DNA of 64,000 bases from [Clostridium] symbiosum (GCA_036419695.1 CP143946.1:1978001-2042000), one strand, 5' to 3'. Shown: positions 44,189 through 54,428, counted from the stretch's first letter. Notes: generated by a model from the sequence alone, not told the origin. Program-made: numbers and translations.

Positions 44189-46325
44189 CAACAAACAGAC
44201 CTTTCGGAAATATATGCAGGAAAAGCTGGCGATTACCGTAATGGTAATTACGCTGGCTTTGTTTGCACTTGTCTTAGTGCTATATAATATTGTGAAAAGT
44301 AAAGGGGAAGACTATAACCAGATCGTTCTGAGCCACCAGGATTACGAGAGCCGGACGATCCCCTTTAAGCGCGGAAATATTGTGGACAGAAACGGAACGT
44401 ATCTGGCCATCAGTGAGAAAGTATACAACCTGATCCTGGATCCCAAGCAGATCCTGGAAAATGATGAGAGTTATGAATACCTGGAAGCGACGTTAGACGC
44501 CTTAAACGAGTGTTTTGGCTATGACCGGGAAGAACTGCGCAAACTGATAAACGACAGGAAAGACAGCTATTACGTCATCTATGAAAAGCAGATGTCGGCG
44601 GAACAGAAGGAGCAGTTTGAAAACCTGAAAAAGGCCAGAAACGAGGAATACAGGAAGCTGGCTGCCGATGAGGGCGGCAAAAAGAGAATCACCGGAGTGT
44701 GGTTCGAGGATGAATATAAGAGAGTTTACCCATACAAAGATCTGGCCTGCAACGTCATCGGTTTTGCGATGAAGGACGGCAATGCCTCCGGCGGAGTGGA
44801 GCAGTATTATAATGATGTCCTCACCGGGGTCAACGGCAGGGAGTACGGTTACTTAAACGACGACTCCAACCTGGAGAGGGTAGTGAAGCCGGCCAGAAAC
44901 GGAGAAACCCTGGAACTGACCATCGACACCAACATCCAGAAGATCTGCCAGAAATATATCGACGAATGGCAGGCCGGAATTGGAAGCAAGGTGGCGGCCG
45001 TCATCGTCATGGATCCCAACAATGCGGAGATCCTCGCGATGGACACCAACATCCGTTACGATTTAAACGATCCCTACAATATGGACCGTTACTATACCCA
45101 GGAAGAACAGGCCGCCATGGATGAGAAGACAAAGGCGGATAACTGGTATAAGATGTGGAGGAACTTCTGCGTCAGCGATACCTTTGAGCCTGGTTCCCCG
45201 CAGAAAGCGTTTACCGTGGCGGGAGCCATCGAGGAGGGAGCCATCAGCGGCTATGAGACGTTTGAGTGCGGCGGTATGCTCCAGCTCGACAAGTGGAAAA
45301 TCCGCTGCGTTGCCAGAAGCGGCCACGGCCCTCTGACCGTTACGCAGGGACTTATGAAGTCATGTAACGTTGTTATGATGAATATCGTGCGTCTGGAAGG
45401 CAAAGAAAAATTTGCCAAATACCAGAGTATTTTCGGCTTTGGTTCCAAAACGGGAATTGACCTTCCCGGCGAGGCCGATACCTCGGGCCTTGTATACAGA
45501 GCAGACAAGATGGGACCCGTCGACCTTGCGACAAACGCCTTCGGACAGAACTACAACTGTACGATGATTCAGATGGCGGCCGCATACAGCTCCCTGATTA
45601 ACGGCGGCTCCTACTACGAACCGCATGTGGTCAGAAGAGTTTTGAACGACCAGGGCGCCGTAGTGCAGAAGAGCAGCCCGAAGCTGGTGCGCGAGACCGT
45701 ATCCGAGAGCACGTCGAGATTTATCAACGACGCGCTTTACCAGACCGTTTCCGGTGTGGGCGGTACGGCGGGAGCCGCTGCGGTTGCCGGATACCAGGTG
45801 GCTGGTAAGACGGGTACGGCTCAGAAACAGCCGCGTGAAGAGAAAAATTACCTTGTATCTTTTATCGGTTATGCTCCCGCCTATGATCCTCAGGTTCTTG
45901 TTTATGTCGTGTTAGACACGCCGAACTTGCCGGGAGAGGAACAGGCGCATTCCAAGTTCGCCAGTGAAATTTCAAGTAAAATTATGGCGGAAATTCTTCC
46001 CTATATGAACGTATTCCCGGATACCGACACAGGACTTCCGGAAGACGAGGAACTGGCAGGAAGAGAAGAGGGAATCACAAGCGGAGAAACCTCCGAGACC
46101 CAGGAAGAGACCGGTGAAAGCGGAGAAAGTACGGCTCCGATGGAAACATGGCCGTCCTTTGATGACGAATTTATTGATTCCGGAGAGGAAGACTATAATT
46201 ATCCGGACAGAATGCCGGGAGGAACAGGCGCATCGCCTGAAAGCTCCGGCGGCGATATGACGGAACCGCCGGGCAGCACCGGGGCGCCGCCCGAGAGCAG
46301 CCAGGCTCCCATCCCTCCGGCTTAA
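44166..46325 (+). CDS. Class B penicillin-binding protein (division transpeptidase, FtsI/PBP2 type)
   Basis: 719 residues. One N-terminal span (about 20-42), then the PBP dimer domain starting RGNIVDRNGTYLAIS. The transpeptidase domain has SPQK in FEPGSPQKAFT (near 345), SCN (near 399) and KTGT (near 547), so all three active-site boxes are there. The C-terminal 90 residues are an acidic, Pro/Ser/Gly-rich tail without a PASTA domain. It cross-links septal peptidoglycan. Confidence 0.92.
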   Translation: MRTSQNTNNKQTFRKYMQEKLAITVMVITLALFALVLVLYNIVKSKGEDYNQIVLSHQDYESRTIPFKRGNIVDRNGTYLAISEKVYNLILDPKQILENDESYEYLEATLDALNECFGYDREELRKLINDRKDSYYVIYEKQMSAEQKEQFENLKKARNEEYRKLAADEGGKKRITGVWFEDEYKRVYPYKDLACNVIGFAMKDGNASGGVEQYYNDVLTGVNGREYGYLNDDSNLERVVKPARNGETLELTIDTNIQKICQKYIDEWQAGIGSKVAAVIVMDPNNAEILAMDTNIRYDLNDPYNMDRYYTQEEQAAMDEKTKADNWYKMWRNFCVSDTFEPGSPQKAFTVAGAIEEGAISGYETFECGGMLQLDKWKIRCVARSGHGPLTVTQGLMKSCNVVMMNIVRLEGKEKFAKYQSIFGFGSKTGIDLPGEADTSGLVYRADKMGPVDLATNAFGQNYNCTMIQMAAAYSSLINGGSYYEPHVVRRVLNDQGAVVQKSSPKLVRETVSESTSRFINDALYQTVSGVGGTAGAAAVAGYQVAGKTGTAQKQPREEKNYLVSFIGYAPAYDPQVLVYVVLDTPNLPGEEQAHSKFASEISSKIMAEILPYMNVFPDTDTGLPEDEELAGREEGITSGETSETQEETGESGESTAPMETWPSFDDEFIDSGEEDYNYPDRMPGGTGASPESSGGDMTEPPGSTGAPPESSQAPIPPA

Positions 46326-46436
46326 GGCCGTAAAAAGCGGCCGGTATCAACCGGATAAAAACAGCCTGGACCAATGTTAAAGAATAAAATCCTGATTTTT
46401 TAATATACTGTACCAACGAAAGCATAAAGGTACCGC

Positions 46437-48179
46437 ATGAACAGAAATCAGACACATCACAGAGGAAGAATAGCGTTCGTATGCATCATGTTATGCCTGT
46501 GCATGGCAGGACTGACCGGAAGGCTGTTCTTCCTTATGATCTATAAAGCGGACTATTACAGCCAGATGGCGGAGGATCTGCATCAGAGGGAGAGGACGAT
46601 CAAGGCTGCCAGAGGACGGATTCTGGATCGGAACGGAGTGGTGATCGCCGACAACAGGACGGTATGTACGATATCGGTGGTGCACAACCAGATCAAAGAT
46701 CCGGAAAATGTCATACGGGTGCTTTCCGACGAACTTGAAGTGCCGGAAGACACGGTCAGAAAAAAAGTGGAGAAATACTCGGCGCGTGAAATTATAAAGA
46801 CCAACGTGGATAAAGCGGAGGGAGACAAGATCCGCGCACAGGGACTTGCCGGGGTAAAGGTAGACGAGGATTATAAACGATATTATCCTTATGACAGCCT
46901 GGCCTCCAGGGTACTGGGATTTACAGGTGGAGACAACCAGGGCATCATCGGGCTGGAAGTCCAGTATGAGAAATACTTAAAGGGTCAGGACGGAAAAATC
47001 CTGACGCTTTCCAATGCGGCGGGAGTGGAGATCGAGAACGCGGCGGAGGATCGGATCGAGCCGGTGGCGGGCAACGACCTTGTCGTCACCTTGGACGTCA
47101 ATATCCAGAAATTCGCCGAGCAGGCGGCCTATCAGGTCATGGAAAAGAAGCAGGCGAACAGCGTGTCGGTGGTTGTTATGAACCCGAAGAACGGAGAGAT
47201 TCTTGCCATGGTAAATGTGCCCGAATTCAACCTGAATGAGCCGTTTACCCTGATCCCGGGCATCGCGGCCGACGGCAACGGAAAAAGTTCCCAGGATCTG
47301 CTGAACCAGATGTGGAGAAACAAGTGCATCAATGATACGTATGAACCCGGTTCCACGTTCAAGATTGTGACCGCGGCGGCGGGACTCGAAGCCGGAGCCG
47401 TAAGGCTGACCGATCAGTTCTCCTGCCCGGGTTTCCGCGTGGTGGAGGACCGAAAAATTAGGTGCCATAAAGTGGGAGGCCATGGAGGCGAGACATTCCT
47501 GCAGGGAATGATGAACTCCTGCAATCCCGTCCTCATCGACGTAGGGCAGAGACTGGGCGTGGACAATTATTATAAATACTTCTCACAGTTCGGCCTGCTG
47601 GGAAAGACGGGGATCGACCTGCCCGGCGAGGCGGCCACAATCATGCATAAGAAAGAGAACATGGGCCTGGTGGAACTGGCCACCGTCTCCTTCGGCCAGT
47701 CGTTCCAGATCACGCCGCTCCAGCTCATCACGACGGCATCGTCCATCATCAACGGAGGAAACAGGGTAACGCCCCATCTGGCCGTAAAATCGGTCAGCCC
47801 CCAGACCGGCTCGGTGCATAATTTTGATTTCCCCTTAGGCGACAGAATCCTGTCCCAGGAGACCAGCGGCACAATGCGCTACATTCTGGAACAGGTCGTG
47901 TCAGAGGGCAGCGGTAAAAACGCCAAAATTGAGGGATACCGGATCGGGGGAAAGACGGCGACCTCCGAGAAACTTCCAAGAAGCCTGAAAAAATACATTT
48001 CTTCCTTCGTAGGTTTCGCCCCGGCCGACGATCCCCAGGTAATCGCCCTGATCACGATCGACGAACCGGAGGGAGTATACTACGGAGGCACGATAGCGGC
48101 CCCGGTTGTGGGGAGCATATTCGAGAACATTCTTCCGTATCTGGGGATTCCAAAGACGGAGGCAGAGTCAGAGGAATGA
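46437..48179 (+). CDS. SpoVD-like class B penicillin-binding protein
   Basis: 580 residues. An N-terminal span (about 12-34) and the RGRILDRNGVVIADNRTV dimer domain precede a transpeptidase domain with STFK (near 308), SCN (near 361) and, where KTG is normal, KTA in IGGKTATSEKLPR (near 505). I recall KTA in other Lachnospiraceae homologues, so the change is probably tolerated. Two PBP genes in tandem, the second SpoVD-like, is the usual spore-former layout: one for vegetative septation, one for the spore cortex. No PASTA domain is seen. Confidence 0.88.
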   Translation: MNRNQTHHRGRIAFVCIMLCLCMAGLTGRLFFLMIYKADYYSQMAEDLHQRERTIKAARGRILDRNGVVIADNRTVCTISVVHNQIKDPENVIRVLSDELEVPEDTVRKKVEKYSAREIIKTNVDKAEGDKIRAQGLAGVKVDEDYKRYYPYDSLASRVLGFTGGDNQGIIGLEVQYEKYLKGQDGKILTLSNAAGVEIENAAEDRIEPVAGNDLVVTLDVNIQKFAEQAAYQVMEKKQANSVSVVVMNPKNGEILAMVNVPEFNLNEPFTLIPGIAADGNGKSSQDLLNQMWRNKCINDTYEPGSTFKIVTAAAGLEAGAVRLTDQFSCPGFRVVEDRKIRCHKVGGHGGETFLQGMMNSCNPVLIDVGQRLGVDNYYKYFSQFGLLGKTGIDLPGEAATIMHKKENMGLVELATVSFGQSFQITPLQLITTASSIINGGNRVTPHLAVKSVSPQTGSVHNFDFPLGDRILSQETSGTMRYILEQVVSEGSGKNAKIEGYRIGGKTATSEKLPRSLKKYISSFVGFAPADDPQVIALITIDEPEGVYYGGTIAAPVVGSIFENILPYLGIPKTEAESEE

Positions 48180-48362
48180 GAACGCCGCCGGGACGGCCGG
48201 GGGGCGGGATGGTGAGAGGGAGGGGATGAGTCCTCAGTCCCTGAAGGAATTTTTTTCTCCGGATTCCCCTTCACGACACTTAATAAACCGGGACTGAAGA
48301 CCCACCCACCAAAACCTCCCCACCCCGTCCGCCATCTTTCAGAGCCGTTCCCGCATCTCAAC
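48180..48362. repeat. Palindromic repeat element, copy E, internally deleted
   Basis: It has the full left flank (48181-48230, nearly identical to 2322-2372) and right flank (48301-48362, like 3223-3283). The core between TCCTCAGTCC (48231-48240) and CCGGGACTGAAGA (48288-48300) is only 70 bases, against about 200 in copies A-C. The interior keeps GAATTTTTTTCTCCGGATTCCCC, read in two parts, from one side of the hairpin. It sits between the SpoVD-like gene and mraY. Confidence 0.75.
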
Positions 48363-48398
48363 TACAAGGCGGACCAGGCGGACCACACGGAAAAAAGG

Positions 48399-48427
48399 TT
48401 GATTATTCCATTAAAAAGACGTATACT
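48399..48427 (+). promoter_or_regulatory. Promoter of mraY
   Basis: TTGATT (48399-48404), 17 bases, TATACT (48422-48427). The division cluster therefore restarts transcription after the repeat element. Confidence 0.7.
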
Positions 48428-48500
48428 ATTTTCGTATGTAGTAAATTTTGAATAATAGAAAAATACAAGGCAGAGGCTACATAAGAATTAGAGGTGTGAC

Positions 48501-49457
48501 ATGGTTAATGAGACAATACTGGCGGTAATTATCGCATTTGTAATCAGCGCGATTCTGTGTCCAATCGTGATACCGTTTCTTCACAAGCTGAAATTTGGGC
48601 AGCAGGTCAGGGATGACGGACCGCAGGCCCATTTGAAAAAACAGGGGACTCCGACGATGGGCGGACTGGTAATTCTTTCAAGCATTATCATCACTTCCCT
48701 GCTCTATCTGAAGGATTATCCGAAGATTATCCCCGTTCTGTTTGTCACGGCCGGTTTCGGCGTGATAGGTTTTCTGGACGATTATATCAAGATTGTCATG
48801 AAGCGCTCGGAAGGACTGAATCCGGGGCAGAAGCTGGTAGGACAGATTATTATTACGGGGATTTTTGCTTACTATATTATTACATCCGATGAGATCGGAA
48901 CGGGAATGATCATTCCTTTTATGGGGAAAGTCCTGGAGATGCCGGTCTGGCTTTTTGTCCCGGCCCTTTTCTTTATCGTCCTGGGAACGGATAACGGTGT
49001 GAATTTTACCGACGGTCTGGATGGTCTCTGTACCAGCGTAACGATTCTGGTGGCCACCTTCTTTACAATCGTAGCCATCGGTGAGAACAGCGGCATCAGC
49101 CCGATTACAGGCGCCGTGGTAGGCAGCCTTTTAGGCTTCCTGCTGTTCAATGTGTATCCGGCCAGGGTATTTATGGGTGACACCGGTTCTCTGGCTCTGG
49201 GAGGCTTTGTGGCGTCCAGTGCGTTTATGATGCAGATGCCTCTCTTTATCGCCGTCGTGGGCCTGATTTATCTGGTGGAGGTCCTGTCGGTCATCATCCA
49301 GGTGACTTATTTTAAAAAGTCCGGCGGTAAACGTGTTTTCAAGATGGCCCCGATCCACCACCACTTTGAGCTTTGCGGCTGGTCGGAGACGAGAGTCGTG
49401 GCTGTATTTTCGATTATAACGGCAATCCTTTGCCTTGTAGCTTACTTAGGATTATAG
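48501..49457 (+). CDS. mraY: Phospho-N-acetylmuramoyl-pentapeptide transferase
   Basis: 318 residues with ten spans. It transfers phospho-MurNAc-pentapeptide to undecaprenyl phosphate, giving lipid I. HLKKQGTPTMGGL, FLDDYIKI (metal-binding aspartates), NFTDGLDGL and APIHHHFELCGWSE are the family motifs. AGAGGTGTG precedes the ATG. Confidence 0.96.
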   Translation: MVNETILAVIIAFVISAILCPIVIPFLHKLKFGQQVRDDGPQAHLKKQGTPTMGGLVILSSIIITSLLYLKDYPKIIPVLFVTAGFGVIGFLDDYIKIVMKRSEGLNPGQKLVGQIIITGIFAYYIITSDEIGTGMIIPFMGKVLEMPVWLFVPALFFIVLGTDNGVNFTDGLDGLCTSVTILVATFFTIVAIGENSGISPITGAVVGSLLGFLLFNVYPARVFMGDTGSLALGGFVASSAFMMQMPLFIAVVGLIYLVEVLSVIIQVTYFKKSGGKRVFKMAPIHHHFELCGWSETRVVAVFSIITAILCLVAYLGL

Positions 49458-49469
49458 GAGGAATGGACG

Positions 49470-50816
49470 ATGAGTCAAAAAGTATTAGTAGCAGGAACAG
49501 GAATCAGCGGTATTGCGGCCGCAAAACTTCTTCTTGCCAAGGGCGGGGAAGTAGTTCTTTATGATGGAAATGAGAAGCTGGATGCAGAGAAGATTAAGAA
49601 GAATTTCGACGAGGACGCCAAAGTGACGTTGGTTCTCGGAGAACTGAAGAGAACGGATCTGCTGGGAGTGGAACTTTCGGTTATCAGCCCGGGCATTCCG
49701 ATGGACGCCCCGTTTGTGGCGGTTTTGGACGAGGCGGGAGTGCCGATCTGGAGTGAGATCCAGCTTGCGTTCCACTGTGCCAAGGGCAAATTGGCCGCGA
49801 TTACGGGAACCAATGGAAAGACGACGACGACGGCTCTGACGGGAGAGATTATGAAATCTTTCTATGAGAGCGTTTTTGTTGTGGGCAATATTGGGGAGCC
49901 ATATACGGCGCATGCACTGGAGACGGAGGAGGATTCCGTGACCGTCGCGGAGGTTTCCAGTTTCCAGCTTGAGACGATTATGGATTTCCGTCCCAATGTC
50001 AGCGCTATCCTGAATATTACCCCCGATCATCTGGACCGCCATAAAACAATGGAATGCTACATCGAAGTCAAAGAGAGTATTACAAAGAACCAGAAAGAGG
50101 GCGATACGTGTGTCCTCAATTATGAAGACTCCGTTCTGAGAGAGTTCGGCGAGACGCTGAAAATCAACGTGGTATATTTCTCCAGCCGCCAGACCCTGAA
50201 GAAGGGATATTATCTGGACGACGGAAAGATTGTATATAATGACGGAAGCAAGGTGGTGGAGATTGTGGATATCCATGATCTGAAGCTTCTCGGACGCCAT
50301 AACCATGAGAATGTAATGGCGGCGGTTGCCATCAGCATGAATATGGGCGTTCCGCTGGAAAAAATTCAGGAAGTGATAAAGAATTTTGAGGCGGTGGAAC
50401 ATAGAATTGAGTATGTAACGGAGCGCTTCGGCGTAAAATATTATAACGACTCCAAGGGTACGAACCCGGATGCCGCCATGCAGGCCATCAAGGCAATGCC
50501 GGGACCGACCATTTTAATTGCGGGCGGCTATGATAAGCATTCTGAATTTGATGAGTGGATTGAAAGCTTTGACGGGAAAGTACGGTATCTCGTACTGATC
50601 GGACAGACCAGAGATAAGATTGCAGAATGTGCAAAACGTCACGGATTTACAGACATCATGTATGCGGAAGATCTGCTGGAGGCAGTCCAGGTATGTGCAT
50701 CCTATGCGAATCCGGGCGACAACGTGCTCCTTTCTCCGGCCTGTGCAAGCTGGGGACAATTTAAGAACTTTGAGGAGCGGGGAACCAAGTTTAAAGAATA
50801 TGTAAGGGGCCTGTAA
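49470..50816 (+). CDS. murD: UDP-N-acetylmuramoylalanine--D-glutamate ligase
   Basis: 448 residues. An N-terminal UDP-binding Rossmann start (VLVAGTGISGIAAAKLL), the ATP loop GTNGKTTTTAL (near 112), NITPDHLDRH in the centre, and YYNDSKGTNPDA / GGYDKHSEF in the C-terminal domain. It adds D-glutamate to the stem peptide. It begins 12 bases after mraY with GGAGGAA upstream. Confidence 0.96.
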   Translation: MSQKVLVAGTGISGIAAAKLLLAKGGEVVLYDGNEKLDAEKIKKNFDEDAKVTLVLGELKRTDLLGVELSVISPGIPMDAPFVAVLDEAGVPIWSEIQLAFHCAKGKLAAITGTNGKTTTTALTGEIMKSFYESVFVVGNIGEPYTAHALETEEDSVTVAEVSSFQLETIMDFRPNVSAILNITPDHLDRHKTMECYIEVKESITKNQKEGDTCVLNYEDSVLREFGETLKINVVYFSSRQTLKKGYYLDDGKIVYNDGSKVVEIVDIHDLKLLGRHNHENVMAAVAISMNMGVPLEKIQEVIKNFEAVEHRIEYVTERFGVKYYNDSKGTNPDAAMQAIKAMPGPTILIAGGYDKHSEFDEWIESFDGKVRYLVLIGQTRDKIAECAKRHGFTDIMYAEDLLEAVQVCASYANPGDNVLLSPACASWGQFKNFEERGTKFKEYVRGL

Positions 50817-50876
50817 CCGACTTTATCTCATAGGGAATAATGGTTTTGGCGTACCTTAGGGATGAGGAGTGGAATA

Positions 50877-52037
50877 ATGCCTGGTACGGGGAAAAAGAAG
50901 AAAAAGAAAGCGCATCGCTTTTACGACTACAGTCTGCTGTTTACGATTATTTTCCTGACTGCGTTCGGACTTGTGATGATTTACAGCGCCAGCTCCTACA
51001 AGGCACAGTTGGACTACGATAACCCTGCGTACTTTGCGATCAGGCAGGCGGCGATTGCAGGCGGAAGCTTTGTGGCCATGTATATGGTCTCCAAGATTGA
51101 TTACCACTGGTTTGCCAGATTTGCCATTCTGGGATATGCCCTGTCATGGATTACAATGCTGCTGACGATGTTCAGCCCTCTCGGCGTGGCTTCCCACGGC
51201 AAAAAGAGGTGGCTGAAGCTGGGACCGAGTATCCTTCAGTTCCAGCCGACGGAGCTTGTAAAGATTTCCCTGATACTCTTCGTGGCCGTTTTCATAGCCG
51301 AGCTGGGAACGAGAATCAACAAACCGAAACCGGCCCTCGTGCTCATCGGTTTTTCCCTCCCGTTAGCCCTGCTCGTTACGGCAAACAACCTGAGCTCGGG
51401 TATCATTATCTGCGGCATCGTGTTTGTCATGATGTTTGTGGCCTGTAAGATCAAGTGGCCGTTTTTCGCCTGCATCGGAACGGGAGTCGGGCTTCTGGCG
51501 GCGGCTCCGTACATTGGGCATATTCTGGTGAATATGCATATCCTGAAGGATTACCAGCTGGGCCGAATCAACGTGTGGAAGAACCCCATCATGTACTCGC
51601 GGTCCGGCGGATACCAGGTACTGCAGGGGCTATATGCGATTGGCTCCGGCGGCCTCTTTGGAAAAGGGCTGGGAGAGAGCCTTCAGAAACTGGGGTTTGT
51701 GCCCGAGGCGCAGAATGACATGATTTTCTCTATCATTTGCGAGGAGCTGGGGCTTTTTGGAGCGATCTCCCTGATTCTGATCTTCATGTTTATGATTTAC
51801 CGTTTTATGGTGATTGCAGGCAATGCCCCGGATCTTCTGGGCGCCATGATAGTGGTGGGAGTGATGTCCCATATCGCCATCCAGGTTATCCTGAATATTG
51901 CCGTAGTTACCAACTCCATTCCCAATACGGGAGTTACGCTTCCTTTTATCAGTTACGGAGGTACATCGGTCCTGTTTCTGATGCTGGAGATGGGGCTTGT
52001 GCTCAGCGTGTCGAACCAGATTAAGCTGGAACAGTAA
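50877..52037 (+). CDS. ftsW: SEDS glycosyltransferase FtsW
   Basis: 386 residues, ten spans. A lysine-rich cytoplasmic start (GTGKKKKKKAHRFYD), then FGLVMIYSASSYKA, KKRWLKLGPSILQFQPTELVKI and the late TGVTLPFISYGGTSVL are SEDS marks. FtsW polymerises lipid II at the septum together with the class B PBP encoded upstream. AGGAGT (50865-50870) fits the ATG at 50877 better than an earlier one at 50862. murG, which usually follows, is absent. Confidence 0.92.
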   Translation: MPGTGKKKKKKAHRFYDYSLLFTIIFLTAFGLVMIYSASSYKAQLDYDNPAYFAIRQAAIAGGSFVAMYMVSKIDYHWFARFAILGYALSWITMLLTMFSPLGVASHGKKRWLKLGPSILQFQPTELVKISLILFVAVFIAELGTRINKPKPALVLIGFSLPLALLVTANNLSSGIIICGIVFVMMFVACKIKWPFFACIGTGVGLLAAAPYIGHILVNMHILKDYQLGRINVWKNPIMYSRSGGYQVLQGLYAIGSGGLFGKGLGESLQKLGFVPEAQNDMIFSIICEELGLFGAISLILIFMFMIYRFMVIAGNAPDLLGAMIVVGVMSHIAIQVILNIAVVTNSIPNTGVTLPFISYGGTSVLFLMLEMGLVLSVSNQIKLEQ

Positions 52038-52144
52038 CGCGGCGGCAGATGATACATACAAACAGTGGAAAACAGCTGATTTATGCACATAATTTCATTT
52101 TTTACATAGGATAGTATATAGAAGACAAACGGGAGGGGTTTTTC

Positions 52145-53416
52145 TTGTCTGCGATAGAGGTCCAGGGGCTGTGCCCGATTAAAGGTGAAATTATAGTGCA
52201 GGGTTCAAAGAACGCGGTTCTGCCGATGATGGCGGGAGCGGTTTTGAACAAGGGAATAACGGTCATTGATAATGTCCCCAGAATACAGGATGTGTTCTGT
52301 ATGATGGGGATACTTGATTCTCTGGGATGCAGCTGCGTCCTGGACGGACACAGCCTCACGATCAATGCGGCAGGGCTGTCCCGTTTTTCCATTCCCAAGG
52401 AAGAGATGGAGAAGATGCGTTCCTCCATCATGCTGCTTGGCGCTCTTCTGGGAAGATGTAAAGAGGCGGAAGTGTATTATCCGGGCGGCTGTATGATAGG
52501 GAAGAGGCCCATTGATCTTCATCTGATGGCCCTTGAAAAAATGGGAGTTCTGATAGAGGAAGGGGAGGGGAATGAGCCGCTCCGGGCAAACGTGCCCCAC
52601 CTTCGGGGAACGGTGGTGGATTTCCCGTTTCCAAGCGTCGGAGCCACGGAAAATGCAATTTTTGCGGCGGTGGCGGCTTCGGGAAAGACCGTATTAAAGG
52701 GCTGTGCGAAAGAGCCTGAGATTACGGAGCTGTGCCGTTTCATGAATAACATGGGGGCTTCCATCCGGGGAGCCGGGAGCGATGTGCTCGTAATCGAAGG
52801 CGGTCTGCCTCTCCATGATTCCAGATTTACCGTATGCGGCGACAGGATTGCCGGAGGAACTTATCTTCTGGCGGCGGCCGGAGCCGGCGGGGAGCTTCTC
52901 CTGACCGGTACCGAAAGCGCGGGACTTCTGACGGTCACCACGGTATTGAAAAGGATGGGCGCCCTGATTTATGCGGAGGATGGGCTTATTTATCTGAAAG
53001 CTTCGGAAAGACTGCAGGCAGCGTCCATAAAGACCGATCCCTATCCGGGATTTCCGACCGATCTTCAGTCTATTATGATGGCTGTGATGAGCAGGGCGGA
53101 AGGAACCAGTATCATAGAAGAAAAAATCTTCGAAAACCGGTTCAAAACAGCAGTGGAGCTTGAAAAACTGGGAGCTGAGATTATTGTCGAGGAAGATATC
53201 GCCAGGATTGTTGGGCACACCCGTTTAAAGGGAGCCCGTGTCGAGGCGAAAGATCTGCGCGGCGGCGCGGCCCTTGTAGCCGCAGGCATGATGGCGGAAG
53301 GAACGACAATCGTCGGCAGCTGTGAATACATTATGCGGGGATATGAGGATATCTGCCGTGATTTATCCGGGATGGGAGCCTGCATCCGCTATGTGGAGGA
53401 ACCGGCCGGACGCTGA
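52145..53416 (+). CDS. murA: UDP-N-acetylglucosamine 1-carboxyvinyltransferase
   Basis: 423 residues. QGSKNAVLPMMAG with the conserved Lys-Asn near residue 20, the catalytic cysteine in PGGCMIGKRPIDLH (near 118), and DPYPGFPTDLQ near 300 identify MurA. It adds enolpyruvate to UDP-GlcNAc, the first committed step of peptidoglycan. The start is TTG at 52145, 7 bases after GGGAGGGG. It takes the place murG usually has in the cluster. Confidence 0.94.
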   Translation: MSAIEVQGLCPIKGEIIVQGSKNAVLPMMAGAVLNKGITVIDNVPRIQDVFCMMGILDSLGCSCVLDGHSLTINAAGLSRFSIPKEEMEKMRSSIMLLGALLGRCKEAEVYYPGGCMIGKRPIDLHLMALEKMGVLIEEGEGNEPLRANVPHLRGTVVDFPFPSVGATENAIFAAVAASGKTVLKGCAKEPEITELCRFMNNMGASIRGAGSDVLVIEGGLPLHDSRFTVCGDRIAGGTYLLAAAGAGGELLLTGTESAGLLTVTTVLKRMGALIYAEDGLIYLKASERLQAASIKTDPYPGFPTDLQSIMMAVMSRAEGTSIIEEKIFENRFKTAVELEKLGAEIIVEEDIARIVGHTRLKGARVEAKDLRGGAALVAAGMMAEGTTIVGSCEYIMRGYEDICRDLSGMGACIRYVEEPAGR

Positions 53417-53492
53417 ACGATATCTGTGATCCTGATTCGCAGAGTGAAATACGATAGAACCGCCGGGCGGGAAGTAAACAGGAGGTGCACAG

Positions 53493-54221
53493 TTGAGAAG
53501 AGTAAACAAAAACAGAAAAAAACTGGTAATTGCAGGGATTTTTCTGGCTGTGCTGCTGTTGCTTGCCGTCCTTCTCTCTGTCCGGATTAAAACGGTGAAA
53601 GTCAGCGGTAACGAGAGATATACGCAGGAACAGATTGAATCGATGCTTTTCGATACAAAATTAAGCAGAAATCCCGTTTACTGCTACTATCAGTATCGTT
53701 TCCGCCCACATAAGTCAATTCCTTTTGTGGAAGACTATAAAATAGTATTCAGAAGTCCTGTCAATGTGGAAATCATCACCTATGAAAAAAGTGTGGTCGG
53801 CTACGTTTCCTATATGAACAGCCTGATGTATTTTGACAAGGACGGTATCATCGTGGAGAGCACCAACGAAAAGCTGGCGGGCATTCCGATGATTACCGGC
53901 CTCAGATTCGGCCATATTGTCCTGCACAAACCTCTGCCGGTGGAGGATGTGAGGATCTTCGACGAGATACTGAATCTGACCCAGGTGCTTGAGATGTATG
54001 ACATCAAAGCGGACAGGATCGATTTCAACAGCCAGAAAGAGGCCACGCTGACCGTGGACAACCTGAAGGTGGAGCTGGGCGGCAATGCCCAGATAAACGG
54101 TAAGATTTCCGAACTCAGGGATATCTTAAACACCTATACAGAGCTTTCCGGTACATTATATCTTGATACTTATGATGAAACGAACTCCAATCCATCATAC
54201 CGCTTTGAGCAGGATGAATAA
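53493..54221 (+). CDS. ftsQ: Cell division protein FtsQ/DivIB
   Basis: 242 residues. A basic start (RRVNKNRKKLVIAG), one span (about 12-30), then a POTRA domain opening IKTVKVSGNERYTQEQIESML and the beta domain. This is the FtsQ/DivIB layout and the position before ftsZ fits. The start is TTG at 53493 with AGGAGGTG upstream. Confidence 0.9.
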   Translation: MRRVNKNRKKLVIAGIFLAVLLLLAVLLSVRIKTVKVSGNERYTQEQIESMLFDTKLSRNPVYCYYQYRFRPHKSIPFVEDYKIVFRSPVNVEIITYEKSVVGYVSYMNSLMYFDKDGIIVESTNEKLAGIPMITGLRFGHIVLHKPLPVEDVRIFDEILNLTQVLEMYDIKADRIDFNSQKEATLTVDNLKVELGGNAQINGKISELRDILNTYTELSGTLYLDTYDETNSNPSYRFEQDE

Positions 54222-54311
54222 AGGAAGGCCTTAAAATCCCCCGTGAAACACACCATAGCGGAACTGCTGAGTAAAAAAACAAAATAAGTAATGTTTTTAT
54301 GAAATTCACAG

Positions 54312-54340
54312 TTGATTTTTTACCGAAAATCAAATATAGT
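54312..54340 (+). promoter_or_regulatory. Promoter of ftsZ
   Basis: TTGATT (54312-54317), 17 bases, TATAGT (54335-54340), about 90 bases before the start. Confidence 0.7.
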
Positions 54341-54428
54341 ATTAGATAGACCAGATTTAGACAATCCAGAATGAATAATAATTATAAAGATAAACAAGAT
54401 CAGATGGATAAGTGAAGGAGGAACTATC

